In this document: positions 19,604 through 28,424 of the stretch, piece by piece
Layout: each line of letters opens with the position of its first letter
Position numbering within the stretch: the first letter of the stretch is position 1
From: Cereibacter sphaeroides
Lineage (GTDB): Bacteria; Pseudomonadota; Alphaproteobacteria; Rhodobacterales; Rhodobacteraceae
Length of the DNA: 64,000 bases
Direction: 5' to 3'
Assembly: GCA_003243455.1 (NCBI GenBank)
Contig: QFQS01000001.1
Coordinates: 744,001 to 808,000 of the forward strand
Notes under the pieces: generated by a model
Database searches by the model: none
What the model was told of the DNA's origin: nothing
The model's input: only the letters and a program-made list of their open reading frames with translations
Translations under genes and position numbers: made by a program

Positions 19604-21076
19604 CTATTCGCCGGTATTCTTTTCCTTGTGCTTCCGCAGCCGGGACGGCGCCCCCCAGTTCTTCTTCCCGGCATACGGGTTCTTATCCCCCTGCCCGCGC
19701 ATCGTCAGCCGGATCGGTGTGCCCGGCATATCGAAGTGGTCCCGCAGCCCGTTGACCAGATAGCGGCGATAGCTGTCCGGCATCAGATCGGGGTGCGAAC
19801 ACATCACGACGAATCCCGGCGGCCGCGTCTTTACCTGCGTCATATAGCGCAGCTTGATCCGCCGCCCTCCGGGGGCTGGCGGCGGATGCGCCTCGGTCAT
19901 AGCGCCCAGCCAGCTGTTCAAACGCGCAGTCGGAATGCGACGGTTCCAGACATCATGCGCCTTCAGGATCGCGGCGTGCAGGCGGTCCAGCCCCCTGCCC
20001 GTCTTGGCGGAAACCGTAACCAGCGGCGCGCCGCGAAGCTGCGGCAGGAGCCGTTCGAACATCTCTTTCAGTTCGGCCAGCTTGCCCTGCTTTTCGTCCT
20101 CAAGATCCCACTTGTTGACCGCGACGACGACCGCACGCCCCTCGGTCTCGGCAAAGTCCGCGATGCGCAAGTCCTGCGTCTCGAACGGAATCTCCACGTC
20201 CAAGAGGACCACCACCACCTCGGCGAACCGCACAGCGCGGATGCCGTCGGCGACCGACAACTTTTCCAGCTTGTCGTTGATCTTGCCGCGCTTGCGCATC
20301 CCCGCCGTGTCGAAGATGCGGGTCGGTGTGCCCATCCATGTCGTGCGGACGGAAATCGCATCGCGGGTGATCCCGGCCTCCGGCCCGGTCAGCAGGCGAT
20401 CCTCACCGATGATCTTGTTGATCAGGGTGGACTTGCCCGCATTGGGGCGCCCAATGACCGCGATCTGCAGCGGCTTGGCCAGGGTCGGCTTGTGCGCATC
20501 GAGGTCGGGTTCGTCTTCGGCCTCTTCCTCGGACACATCCAGATCGACCAGCGGCGCGTCGGCCTCAGCCCGTTCCGCATAGCTGTCGGCCAGCGGTTGA
20601 AGGACGTCGTAGAGATCGTCGATACCCTCGCCATGCTCGGCTGAAAGCCGGATCGGCTCGCCCAGTCCAAGGCTGTAGGCATCAAGCGCGCCTGCGTCGC
20701 CTGCCTTGCCCTCGGCCTTGTTCACGCCAAGGATGACCTTCGCATTCTTTCGGCGCAGGATGTCGGCAAAGACCTGATCCGTCGCCGTAACCCCGGCCCG
20801 CCCGTCGATCAGGAACAGGCAGACGTCGGCCATATCCACGGCGCGCTCGGTCAGGCGCCGCATCCGGCCCTGCAGGCTGTCGTCGGTCACATCCTCCAGC
20901 CCCGCCGTGTCGATCACGGTAAAGCGCAGGTCGAACAGCTTGGCATCGCCCTCGCGCAGGTCGCGCGTCACCCCCGGCTGGTCATCGACCAGCGCCAGCT
21001 TGCGACCGACAAGCCGGTTGAACAGCGTGGACTTGCCGACATTGGGACGGCCGACGATCGCAAGGGTAAAGCTCAT
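19604..21076 (-). CDS. der: Ribosome biogenesis GTPase Der (EngA)
   Basis: 490 residues with two tandem GTPase domains: G1 motifs GRPNVGKST (9-17) and GRPNAGKST (209-217), DTAGLED and DTAGMRKRGK switch II regions, and NKAEG and NKWDL for guanine recognition. A C-terminal KH-like domain follows. The linker between the domains (178-193) is very acidic. Acts in 50S subunit assembly. It lies downstream of bamB, as in many proteobacteria. Confidence 0.97.
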   Translation of the reverse strand: MSFTLAIVGRPNVGKSTLFNRLVGRKLALVDDQPGVTRDLREGDAKLFDLRFTVIDTAGLEDVTDDSLQGRMRRLTERAVDMADVCLFLIDGRAGVTATDQVFADILRRKNAKVILGVNKAEGKAGDAGALDAYSLGLGEPIRLSAEHGEGIDDLYDVLQPLADSYAERAEADAPLVDLDVSEEEAEDEPDLDAHKPTLAKPLQIAVIGRPNAGKSTLINKIIGEDRLLTGPEAGITRDAISVRTTWMGTPTRIFDTAGMRKRGKINDKLEKLSVADGIRAVRFAEVVVVLLDVEIPFETQDLRIADFAETEGRAVVVAVNKWDLEDEKQGKLAELKEMFERLLPQLRGAPLVTVSAKTGRGLDRLHAAILKAHDVWNRRIPTARLNSWLGAMTEAHPPPAPGGRRIKLRYMTQVKTRPPGFVVMCSHPDLMPDSYRRYLVNGLRDHFDMPGTPIRLTMRGQGDKNPYAGKKNWGAPSRLRKHKEKNTGE

Positions 21077-21134
21077 CGCGCCCTCCTCGGGGCCGTTTGT
21101 CGGGTCAAGCCGGTGGCCTTACACGCTTAGCACC

Positions 21135-22472
21135 TTAACGGAAAGCGTGAAGTTGGCCCTTGGTGCTGACGACATAGATCGTTCCACCGACAACGACCGG
21201 CGGCGTCGCGGCGCCACCCGGCAACTCCGCCGTGCCGACCAATGCGCCATCCGTCGGGCTGAAAAAGCGCAACAGCCCGTCGCTTGATGCGACCACCACG
21301 CGCCCACCAGCGAGGACCGGCCCGTAATGCGCATAGATCGTCTCACGCCGCTGCGGCTTGTCATTGACGAAATAGGGCATCGGCGCGGTCCAGATGACCT
21401 CGCCGGTCGCCGCGTTCAGCCGAACCAGTTGCGCCTGGTCATTGACAAGGAAGACCGAACCGCCCCCGACCGCCACACTGTCGACGGCGCCCTCGGTTGC
21501 CGCCCAGATCTGCTCGCCCGACGCAGTATCCAGTGCGACGGTGCGGCCAGCGGAATTACCCACGAAAGTGACATTCCCCGCGACCACGGGATCGGCGGTA
21601 ATGTCCGAGGCCAGCGCATAAGCGCGGCCCAGACGATTGCCCACGACCGAGGCGCGCCACATCTCGAACCCGCCCTGCCGCATGGCGGCGACAAGCTGAC
21701 CGTTCGGCAGCGGGAACAGCACAAGCCGGTCCGTAACCGCCGGACCGGACCCGCCGACCATGCCACCTTGCGTCGGGCTGCCCGCGAACTGCCACAGAAT
21801 CTTTCCATCGGCAGCGTTCACAGCCCAGGCCGAATTATCGCGCGCCACGGCATAGACGATACCATCCGCCACGGTCGGGGCGCCCGTCATCGGCCCGGTC
21901 ACGCGCTGACGCCAGATGACGCCGCCCGTCGCCGGGTCGATCGCCAGCAACTCGCCAAAGGCGCTGGTGACGAACAACTTGCCCTCGCCATAGGCCAGAC
22001 CACCACCGGCGGCCACGTTGCCGCGGTCGGCGTTCGGGGCAAGGTTCACCTGCCACAACATGCCGCCGCCTGTCGAGGTGGCGGTCACGGTCGTGCGCGC
22101 GTCCATGGTAAAGACCCGACCACCCGCGACCACCGGGATCGTGCTGATGCGGTAGCGGCGCGAATCCGCCTCGCCGATGTCGGCGGTCCAGATGCGCACC
22201 GGCTGGGACGAGATCGCGGAATTCGGCGGCAGGTGGCGCACGTTGCTGCCGCGATGGGTCCATTCGCCCAGGGCGACCGGCGCCCCAAGGCTGATCGGCT
22301 CGCTGCGGTTCTGCTGGGCAGGCGCCCGTGGCGCAGGCTGACCCTCGGTCGGAATGCTCTCATCCAGCGGGGTGCGCGTGTCAAAGCGCTCTCCCTGCAG
22401 AATCACCTCTTTCTCGGCACAGGCACCGAGGAAAAGGATAAGGGTCAGGCCAGCCAAAGCAACGTTACGCAT
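21135..22472 (-). CDS. bamB: BamB-like outer-membrane assembly lipoprotein (PQQ-repeat propeller)
   Basis: 445 residues. A lipoprotein signal MRNVALAGLTLILFLGAC places the acylated Cys at residue 18. The body is a series of PQQ/WD-like blades (GGVIWRQRVTGPMTGAPTVA, DGKILWQFAGSP, SGEQIWAA, TGEVIWTAPM), as in BamB, which scaffolds BamA for outer-membrane protein insertion. Context supports it: a YfgM-like gene precedes it and der follows. It is longer than E. coli BamB (392), mainly in the N-terminal linker. Confidence 0.9.
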   Translation of the reverse strand: MRNVALAGLTLILFLGACAEKEVILQGERFDTRTPLDESIPTEGQPAPRAPAQQNRSEPISLGAPVALGEWTHRGSNVRHLPPNSAISSQPVRIWTADIGEADSRRYRISTIPVVAGGRVFTMDARTTVTATSTGGGMLWQVNLAPNADRGNVAAGGGLAYGEGKLFVTSAFGELLAIDPATGGVIWRQRVTGPMTGAPTVADGIVYAVARDNSAWAVNAADGKILWQFAGSPTQGGMVGGSGPAVTDRLVLFPLPNGQLVAAMRQGGFEMWRASVVGNRLGRAYALASDITADPVVAGNVTFVGNSAGRTVALDTASGEQIWAATEGAVDSVAVGGGSVFLVNDQAQLVRLNAATGEVIWTAPMPYFVNDKPQRRETIYAHYGPVLAGGRVVVASSDGLLRFFSPTDGALVGTAELPGGAATPPVVVGGTIYVVSTKGQLHAFR

Positions 22473-22493
22473 TCTCGTCTCCCCGGGCGGCCG

Positions 22494-23141
22494 TCAATTT
22501 GTTGCAGGCGTTCCGCCAAGCGCGACGATCACTTGCTCGACACGGCTGCGCAGGGCAGGTGTCGCTTCCTGATCCTGCCGCAGCGCCTCAAGCGCCGCGA
22601 TGGCCCCGGCATTGTCGCCGCCTTCGGCCAGCAGCATCGCAAGCTGCTCTTGCGCCAGAACCCGGTAGGGCCGGCCCGCTACCGCGATCGGGTCCAGCAA
22701 GGCTTTGCGGTCGGCAGCGGAAATTTCGCTGCCGGCAAGGATCACCCGGCGAAGCACCGCCAGATCCTTATAGCTGGGCGGCAGCGTCGTGTCGGCAGCG
22801 ACCTTTTCCAGCGCGGCCAGCGCGGCGGAGCGATCGCTGGACGGATCGGAGGCCAACAACAGGCCGAGAATTGCTCCGCGTTGACCTGGTGCCTCGATCT
22901 CGGACAAAGCAACGCGGCGCGCGGCTGCGTCGTTCATGTCCAGCGCAGTCATCAGTGCGTCGCCGAAGGCCTTGGATTGAGACTGGAACTGGGCCATGCG
23001 GTATTCGCGTGCCGCCGCGCCCCCGACGATCAGCAGCACCGCCAGAATGGCGATCCAGCCATAGCGGCGGAAGTAACCGAACAGCTTGTCGCGGCGAACC
23101 TCTTCGGTCACCTCGTCGATGAAACTTTCCGGGTTGCTCAC
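22494..23141 (-). CDS. YfgM-like membrane-anchored TPR protein
   Basis: 215 residues. The N-terminus MSNPESFIDEVTEEVRRDKL leads into a helix (about 29-45, IAILAVLLIVGGAAA) and a periplasmic alpha-helical TPR region (about 60-210). This matches YfgM/Tol-Pal-like TPR proteins, which work with PpiD and SecYEG in export. The yfgM-bamB-der order is the same as in E. coli. It is 21 bp from bamB. Confidence 0.85.
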   Translation of the reverse strand: MSNPESFIDEVTEEVRRDKLFGYFRRYGWIAILAVLLIVGGAAAREYRMAQFQSQSKAFGDALMTALDMNDAAARRVALSEIEAPGQRGAILGLLLASDPSSDRSAALAALEKVAADTTLPPSYKDLAVLRRVILAGSEISAADRKALLDPIAVAGRPYRVLAQEQLAMLLAEGGDNAGAIAALEALRQDQEATPALRSRVEQVIVALGGTPATN

Positions 23142-23225
23142 GCGTGGCCTCCGCTCGGGGTTTTTCCCGTCTTACTTGGGCCTTGTGCGCCGCGCAACCC
23201 CGGCGCCCGGCAGGTTGCCGCCGGA

Positions 23226-25064
23226 TCAGGCCGCCTCGGCCTCGGCATCCTCGGTCGATTGCCGCGCCCACATCGCCGCATAGCGCCCGCCCAGAGCCAG
23301 AAGCGCCTCATGGCGGCCCTCTTCCACCACGCGACCGCCTTCCAGCACGACGATCCGGTCCGCATCGACAATGGTCGACAACCTGTGAGCAATCGTGATG
23401 ACCGAACGACCCTGACCCATGGCCTTCAGGCTGTCCTGAATGTCGCGTTCGGTCTGGGTATCCAATGCGCTCGTCGCCTCGTCCAGCAACAGGATGGGCG
23501 GATTCTTGAGCAAAGTCCGCGCGATGCCCACACGCTGCTTTTCACCGCCCGACAGTTTCAGCCCGCGTTCGCCCACTGTGGTCATGTAGCCGTCCGGCAG
23601 CGCCATGATGAAGTCGTGGATCTTCGCCGCCTTTGCCGCGGCCTCGAGTTGTTCACGGCTGGCCTGCGGGTTGCCATAGGCGATGTTGTACAAGACGGTA
23701 TCGTTGAACAGCACTGTATCCTGCGGCACCACGCCGATCTGCGCGTGCAGGCTACCTTGCGTGATGTCGCGCAGATCCTGTCCGTCGATCCGCACTGCGC
23801 CGCCCGTGACGTCGTAGAAGCGGAACAAGAGCCGCCCGATGGTGGATTTGCCCGAGCCGGATGGACCGACCAGCGCCACCGTCTCACCCGGGCCGACGCG
23901 CAGGCTGATCCCCTTCAGGATCGGGCGCAGCGGGTCATAGGCAAAGCTCACATCGTCAAAGACGACCTCTCCGGCGGTTACGCGCAGTTCGGTGGCTCCG
24001 GGCTTGTCGTTGATCTCGGCCGGTTGCGCCAGCAGGCGGAACATCTCGCCCATGTCGACCAGCGCCTGCCGGATTTCGCGATACACGGTGCCAAGGAAGC
24101 CCAATGGCATGGTGATCTGGATCATGTAGGCGTTGACCATCACGAAATCGCCGACGGTCAGGATGCCCTGCTGCACCCCCCTTGCGGCCATGACCATGAC
24201 TGCGATCAGCCCCGCCGTGATGATCAACGCCTGTCCCGCGTTGAGAAGGCTAAGCGACAGCCCCGTTTTCACCGCCGCCGTCTCATACCGCTCCATCGCG
24301 TGGTCGTAACGCTGCCCTTCGCGCGCCTCGGCGCCGAAATACTTGACCGTCTCGAAGTTCAAAAGGCTGTCGATGGCTTTCTGGTTGGCATCCGTGTCCT
24401 GATCGTTCATCTGCTGGCGCAGTTTCACGCGCCATTCGGTGACGCGAAAGGTGAAGACGACGTATACGGTGATCGTGACCACCACGACGGCCATATATTC
24501 CCAGCCAAACATCACGGCAAAGATGATCGCGACCAGCGCCAGTTCCAGGATCAGCGGCCCGATCGAGAACAGCATGAAGCGCAAAAGGAAATCGACACCT
24601 TTCACCCCGCGCTCGATCACGCGGCTAAGCCCGCCGGTCTTGCGGGTGATGTGATAGCGCATCGACAGGCGGTGAATGTGACTGAACGTCTCTAACGCCA
24701 ACTGCCGCAGGGCACGCTGGCCCACGCGGACAAAGATTGCGTCGCGCAGTTCGTTGAAAGCCACCGCCCCCAGCCGCGCCACGCCATAGGCCACGGTCAA
24801 CCCGACCGCGCCATATATCAGCAGCCAGCCGTCGTCACGACGCTCGCCGGACAGTGCATCGACCGCAGCCTTGTAAAGGAAGGGCGTGCCGACCGAGACC
24901 AGCTTGCCCACGACCAGCGCCAGAAGCGCCAGCACGACCCGCTGGCGCACCCATAGATGATCTTTGGGCCATAGATAGGGCAGCACCCGCTTCATGGTCT
25001 GCAGACCATTTGAAGGACGGTCATGCGCCACTGGCGCGACAGGCTTTGCTGAATTTTGTGGCAT
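23226..25064 (-). CDS. Atm1-type ABC transporter (fused membrane and ATPase domains)
   Basis: 612 residues, close to the bacterial Atm1 homologue length. The membrane domain (about 30-330) carries the Atm1-style NDQDTDANQKAIDSLLNFETVKYF segment in two parts (NDQDTDANQKAIDS, LLNFETVKYF). The nucleotide-binding domain has GPSGSGKST, LSGGEKQRVGIARTLL and LLLDEATSALD. Bacterial Atm1 proteins export glutathione-linked sulfur or metal conjugates and support Fe-S or heavy-metal homeostasis. It is divergent from an ArsR-family metal sensor (99 bp), which supports a metal-linked role. The start at 25064 is chosen because the frame further upstream runs into the regulator's coding region. Confidence 0.88.
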   Translation of the reverse strand: MPQNSAKPVAPVAHDRPSNGLQTMKRVLPYLWPKDHLWVRQRVVLALLALVVGKLVSVGTPFLYKAAVDALSGERRDDGWLLIYGAVGLTVAYGVARLGAVAFNELRDAIFVRVGQRALRQLALETFSHIHRLSMRYHITRKTGGLSRVIERGVKGVDFLLRFMLFSIGPLILELALVAIIFAVMFGWEYMAVVVVTITVYVVFTFRVTEWRVKLRQQMNDQDTDANQKAIDSLLNFETVKYFGAEAREGQRYDHAMERYETAAVKTGLSLSLLNAGQALIITAGLIAVMVMAARGVQQGILTVGDFVMVNAYMIQITMPLGFLGTVYREIRQALVDMGEMFRLLAQPAEINDKPGATELRVTAGEVVFDDVSFAYDPLRPILKGISLRVGPGETVALVGPSGSGKSTIGRLLFRFYDVTGGAVRIDGQDLRDITQGSLHAQIGVVPQDTVLFNDTVLYNIAYGNPQASREQLEAAAKAAKIHDFIMALPDGYMTTVGERGLKLSGGEKQRVGIARTLLKNPPILLLDEATSALDTQTERDIQDSLKAMGQGRSVITIAHRLSTIVDADRIVVLEGGRVVEEGRHEALLALGGRYAAMWARQSTEDAEAEAA

Positions 25065-25137
25065 GGCTTTGCTGCGATATCGGTTTTTACGATGGGTCTG
25101 GTTGCTTCGCGACCCGATCCGAAGTATCCGGTTACTG

Positions 25138-25161
25138 TTCAACACTTCTTGAGTAGTTGAA
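25138..25161. promoter_or_regulatory. Putative ArsR operator touching the arsR-like start codon
   Basis: TTCAAC and GTTGAA form a 6-bp inverted repeat separated by 12 bp, and the half-sites extend with partial symmetry (ACTTC versus TACTC on the reverse). The spacing and TTCAA-type arms fit ArsR/SmtB operators. It ends 2 bp before the regulator's ATG and lies about 75 bp upstream of the exporter start, so bound repressor could block both genes. Confidence 0.5.
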
Positions 25162-25163
25162 GG

Positions 25164-25517
25164 ATGGAACGAAGTAAAGTCCTCGCCGCCCTGTCGGCAC
25201 TGGCCAACGACTGCCGCCTTGATCTGGTGCGCATGCTGATGCCGCATGGCGAAGACGGTTTGAGCGCGGGCGTGATCGGCGAGCGTCTGGGGCTTGGCCC
25301 TTCACGTCTGTCGTTTCATCTGGCCGCGCTGGAACAGGCCGGACTGATCCGGTCGCGCCGGGCCTCGCGCAACGTGTTCTATTCAATCGACGTCGATGGC
25401 ATGGTCGGGACGGTCAACTATCTGGTCAGCGATTGCTGCTGCGGCGACCCTCGGATCGCCGCCTGCTGCAACTTGCCGGCAAGTGCTCAGTTGCCCGTAG
25501 GCACGTTGAAGACCTGA
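25164..25517 (+). CDS. ArsR-family metalloregulator with C-terminal cysteine cluster
   Basis: 117 residues. Winged helix-turn-helix with MERSKVLAALSALANDCRLDLV at the N-terminus (first 20 shown family-typical) and recognition region LGPSRLSFHLAALEQAGLI. The C-terminus carries Cys91-Cys92-Cys93 and Cys101-Cys102 (SDCCCGDPRIAACC), similar to the paired C-terminal Cys plus distal Cys that bind As(III) in Acidithiobacillus-type ArsR proteins. An in-frame stop 4 nt upstream fixes the ATG, yet the only purine run (AAGG) directly abuts it, so the message may be leaderless or weakly translated. It probably represses itself and the divergent Atm1-like gene. Its 3' end overlaps the convergent LysM gene by 31 nt. 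Confidence 0.88.
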   Translation: MERSKVLAALSALANDCRLDLVRMLMPHGEDGLSAGVIGERLGLGPSRLSFHLAALEQAGLIRSRRASRNVFYSIDVDGMVGTVNYLVSDCCCGDPRIAACCNLPASAQLPVGTLKT

Positions 25518-26959
25518 CCGGGATAGATCAGGTCCGGATCGCGGATCTGGTCCTTGTTGGCCTCATATACACGGACATAACGCACGCCGTCGCCGTAGTT
25601 TTCCTTGGCGATGCCCCACAGGGTGAAGCCCGGCTGCACTGTGATCTTGGCGGTCGGCGCGGACGCGCCTGCCTCTGGAGCAGCCTGCGCCAGCAACTCC
25701 GGCGCCTCGCGTTGGAACGGGGTTTCATAGCGCGACAGCACGCGACCCCGTTCGCTTATCTGGTCGGCGCGCAGGGTGTAGACGCCTGCATCGACGGCTG
25801 GCAGCGTGCCTTCCCATCCGCCATCTGCCCCGACCTTTGCCTCCAGCAGCGGACGGTTGTTAAGGTATAACCGGACAAAACCCTCTGCCTGCCCGCGACC
25901 GGAAAGCTGGACAGCCCCGGTGGTGGAGTAAGAGATCGTGTCGATGGTCACATTGCGCAGGCGGCCAAGCTTTGCAGAATTGCCGGGTTGCAGCACCTTC
26001 GCGCCATCTTCCGTCAGCAAGAGCGCCGCTGGTGCGGATGGCTCGGGCGAGGCAGCAGGCTCTGCGGTAGCGTCAGCCACCACAGTGGCAGCAGGCGCTG
26101 CCTCGGCAGGCTGCGTCGCCTCGGCGGTTTCGGGCGACGCTGAGTCCTCCTTTGCAGGGGGCGGCGCGGCGCTCTCGTCTTCGGCCTTTGCGGCCACCGG
26201 TTCTTCCGGCACGGGCGCCGCCTGGTCCTCGGCAGCATCGGCCCCAGCCGCAGGCTCCGTCGGCGCCAGTTCTACGGGTCCCGGTTCCGCAGAGGCGACC
26301 GTTTCGGCGGCTTCCGTCGGGGCGATCACTACCTGCTCGGTCGAGGCAAGCTTCTCTGCCCCAACCGGAACGGACAAAAGCGTCATCATGCGCGGGGTGG
26401 TGCTGGGGGGCAGCGTGAACATCGCCACGAACTTGCCGCCGCCATCGGCCTCGGTCTCTGCCGCGACCACGCCATCCACCACCACCGATACAGCCGCACC
26501 CGGATCGGCCCTTCCGGCGATCAGCGCGGCCCCGTCCGGTTCGATCCGCACGACGTCAAAGGCGGGCACCACCGCCCCATCCGCTGCCGGAGCGGTCACG
26601 GATGGCGTCTGGGCTTCAGATGCCTGCACCTCGGGCTGCGCGGGTGCTTCTGCCTGCGCGCCATCCCCGACGGGCGCTTCGGCTGTTTCAACGGCGGATT
26701 GCTCCAGGCTGGCGGGCTCTTGTGGTTCGGAAGCAGCAGCCTCGGGCGCGGGTTCCGGCTCTGGTTGCGCATCAGGCTGAACCTCAGCCTGCACGGCGCT
26801 TTCGACTGGCGCCTCTGCCACCGGCGCGGATGCCACGGTTGGCTCCACGACCGGCTCCGCAGGCCGCAACACCAGCCAACCCGCCGCAGCCAGCGCGACG
26901 ACCCCGCCGCCCACTATAAGGGCGTGCGCGGTGCCGCCCATTTCCTTCCACCCCGTCAT
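25487..26959 (-). CDS. LysM-domain protein with long Ala/Pro/Glu spacer
   Basis: 490 residues. A membrane anchor (about 9-28, ALIVGGGVVALAAAGWLVL) is followed by a long low-complexity region rich in Ala, Pro, Glu and Val (about 30-330) with an interposed folded part (VVPAFDVVRIEPDGAALIAG), then a small beta domain (GQAEGFVRLYLNNRPLLEAK) and a C-terminal LysM (about 440-488: VQPGFTLWGIAKENYGDGVR, YPGQVFNVP). Likely anchored in the inner membrane and spanning to peptidoglycan. The start at 26959 has GGGGAAAG upstream. The very long spacer is the unusual feature. Confidence 0.85.
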   Translation of the reverse strand: MTGWKEMGGTAHALIVGGGVVALAAAGWLVLRPAEPVVEPTVASAPVAEAPVESAVQAEVQPDAQPEPEPAPEAAASEPQEPASLEQSAVETAEAPVGDGAQAEAPAQPEVQASEAQTPSVTAPAADGAVVPAFDVVRIEPDGAALIAGRADPGAAVSVVVDGVVAAETEADGGGKFVAMFTLPPSTTPRMMTLLSVPVGAEKLASTEQVVIAPTEAAETVASAEPGPVELAPTEPAAGADAAEDQAAPVPEEPVAAKAEDESAAPPPAKEDSASPETAEATQPAEAAPAATVVADATAEPAASPEPSAPAALLLTEDGAKVLQPGNSAKLGRLRNVTIDTISYSTTGAVQLSGRGQAEGFVRLYLNNRPLLEAKVGADGGWEGTLPAVDAGVYTLRADQISERGRVLSRYETPFQREAPELLAQAAPEAGASAPTAKITVQPGFTLWGIAKENYGDGVRYVRVYEANKDQIRDPDLIYPGQVFNVPTGN

Positions 26960-27071
26960 TGCGGTCTTTCCCCTGCCGCTTGTGCCGCACCTGTCCCGGC
27001 GCGTGCTTGTCGTTACCACAGGAACCCCGATATTCAGGGCCGACGCAACAAGATTCAGGAAGACATTTCCA

Positions 27072-27629
27072 ATGACGCAACTTCGTTCGGTCTGCGTGTT
27101 CTGCGGCTCACGCCCCGGTGGCGATCCCGCCTATGCGGCCGAGGCGCGCGCGCTTGGCACGCTGATCGCGACCCAGGGCTGGCGGCTGGTCTATGGCGCG
27201 GGCGACGTCGGCCTGATGGGAGAGGTCGCCCGCGCCGCGCAGACGGCGGGCGCGCGGACCATGGGCGTGATCCCGACGCATCTGGTGCTGCGCGAACAGG
27301 GGCGGCGCGACCTTACGACGATGGTCATCACCGAGGACATGCACGAGCGCAAGAAGGTGATGTTCATGAACTCGGACGCCATCGTGGTGCTGCCGGGCGG
27401 CGCGGGCACGCTGGACGAGTTTTTCGAGGTGCTGACCTGGCGCCAGATCGGCCTGCACAACAAGCCGATCTTCCTGCTGAACACCAAGGGCTACTGGAAC
27501 CCTTTGGCCGCACTGACCGAGCATGTCATCGCCCAGGGCTTTGCCGAGGCTGTCATGCGGGACTTCGCGACCATGGCGGCGGATGTGGCCGAGCTTGAGA
27601 CAGGTCTAGTGCGGGCCTTCGCCGCCTAG
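27072..27629 (+). CDS. LOG family protein (TIGR00730, nucleoside 5'-monophosphate phosphoribohydrolase)
   Basis: 185 residues with the LOG hallmark PGGAGTLDE (108-116) and the conserved MHERK (90-94), plus CVFCGSRPG at the N-terminus and YGAGDVGLMG near 41-50. Members release ribose 5-phosphate from AMP-type nucleotides and in some bacteria produce cytokinin-like bases. The start at 27072 is set by homology and an AGGAAG upstream. Its 3' end overlaps the convergent phosphoesterase gene by 24 nt. Confidence 0.93.
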   Translation: MTQLRSVCVFCGSRPGGDPAYAAEARALGTLIATQGWRLVYGAGDVGLMGEVARAAQTAGARTMGVIPTHLVLREQGRRDLTTMVITEDMHERKKVMFMNSDAIVVLPGGAGTLDEFFEVLTWRQIGLHNKPIFLLNTKGYWNPLAALTEHVIAQGFAEAVMRDFATMAADVAELETGLVRAFAA

Positions 27630-28424
27630 CTCGATCAGGGTCAGTTCCGGTCTGCGCAGGAAACGCAAAGGCAGGCCCGAACACCCCAACCCGCCCGAGA
27701 CGACAAGATCGCGTCCATCTTCGCGAATGTGGCCGTAAACATAGCGTGACCCGAATCTTGACGGCACGACCGGCGTCCAGCCCCAGAAGTTGATCTGGCC
27801 ACCGTGGGTGTGGCCCGACACGGTCAAGGCAACCCTTGGCGGCACTGAAGGAAAGATGTCCGGCTCATGCGCGAGCAGGATTGCAGGAGATTCGTCGGTC
27901 ACTTGGGCAAGTGTCGCCGGCAAATCCTCGACGCCCATCGGCTCGGCCATGCGGCCAAAGGCCTGCTGGCAGCCAAGACCCAGCACCCAAAGCCCGTCCG
28001 CGCCTCCGATGCGCACCGCTTCGTTTTCCAGCACCCTAACCCCGGCGGCGGACAAATCCCTCGCATATGCCACAGGCCCGCGCCCGCTTGCCTGCGCCTC
28101 GGGATCGGCCAGCCAGTCGTGGTTGCCCATGACCGCAAAGACGCCGAGCGGAGCCTTGAGCGCAGCCAGCGCCCGAGCGACCTCTCCCATCGCCACCTTA
28201 CCTGTCACAAAGACATGGTCGGCCAGATAGTCGCCCATCACTGCGATCAGATCGGGCTGGAGAGCATTTGCCGCCTCGACCGCTTCGCGCAAACGCGCCA
28301 GCGGCATCTGCGGGCCGCCAACATGGGGATCGGCGAATAAGAGCAACCTAAGTCGCCGCCCCTGTGGCCAACTGTCCGGCCTGACCCGCCACTTGGCCAG
28401 CGACAGCCAGTCGGGTATCGTCAT
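27606..28424 (-). CDS. YaeI/YkuE-like metallophosphoesterase
   Basis: 272 residues. Calcineurin-like metal-binding motifs appear in order: FADPHVGG, VMGDYLADH, VMGNHDW, LLAHEPDIF and SGHTHGGQINFWG. Relatives act on membrane-linked phosphoesters such as UDP-diacylglucosamine-like lipids, though the exact substrate here is unknown. It starts within the rarD 3' end (4-nt overlap) and is likely cotranscribed with it. Confidence 0.9.
   Translation of the reverse strand: MTIPDWLSLAKWRVRPDSWPQGRRLRLLLFADPHVGGPQMPLARLREAVEAANALQPDLIAVMGDYLADHVFVTGKVAMGEVARALAALKAPLGVFAVMGNHDWLADPEAQASGRGPVAYARDLSAAGVRVLENEAVRIGGADGLWVLGLGCQQAFGRMAEPMGVEDLPATLAQVTDESPAILLAHEPDIFPSVPPRVALTVSGHTHGGQINFWGWTPVVPSRFGSRYVYGHIREDGRDLVVSGGLGCSGLPLRFLRRPELTLIELGGEGPH

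Noticed and set aside
21327..24695. Very long plus-strand frame opposite bamB, the yfgM-like gene and the Atm1-like gene
   Set aside because: Antisense open frames are common in high-GC DNA. The minus-strand genes have clear family motifs, and the plus-strand product has none.
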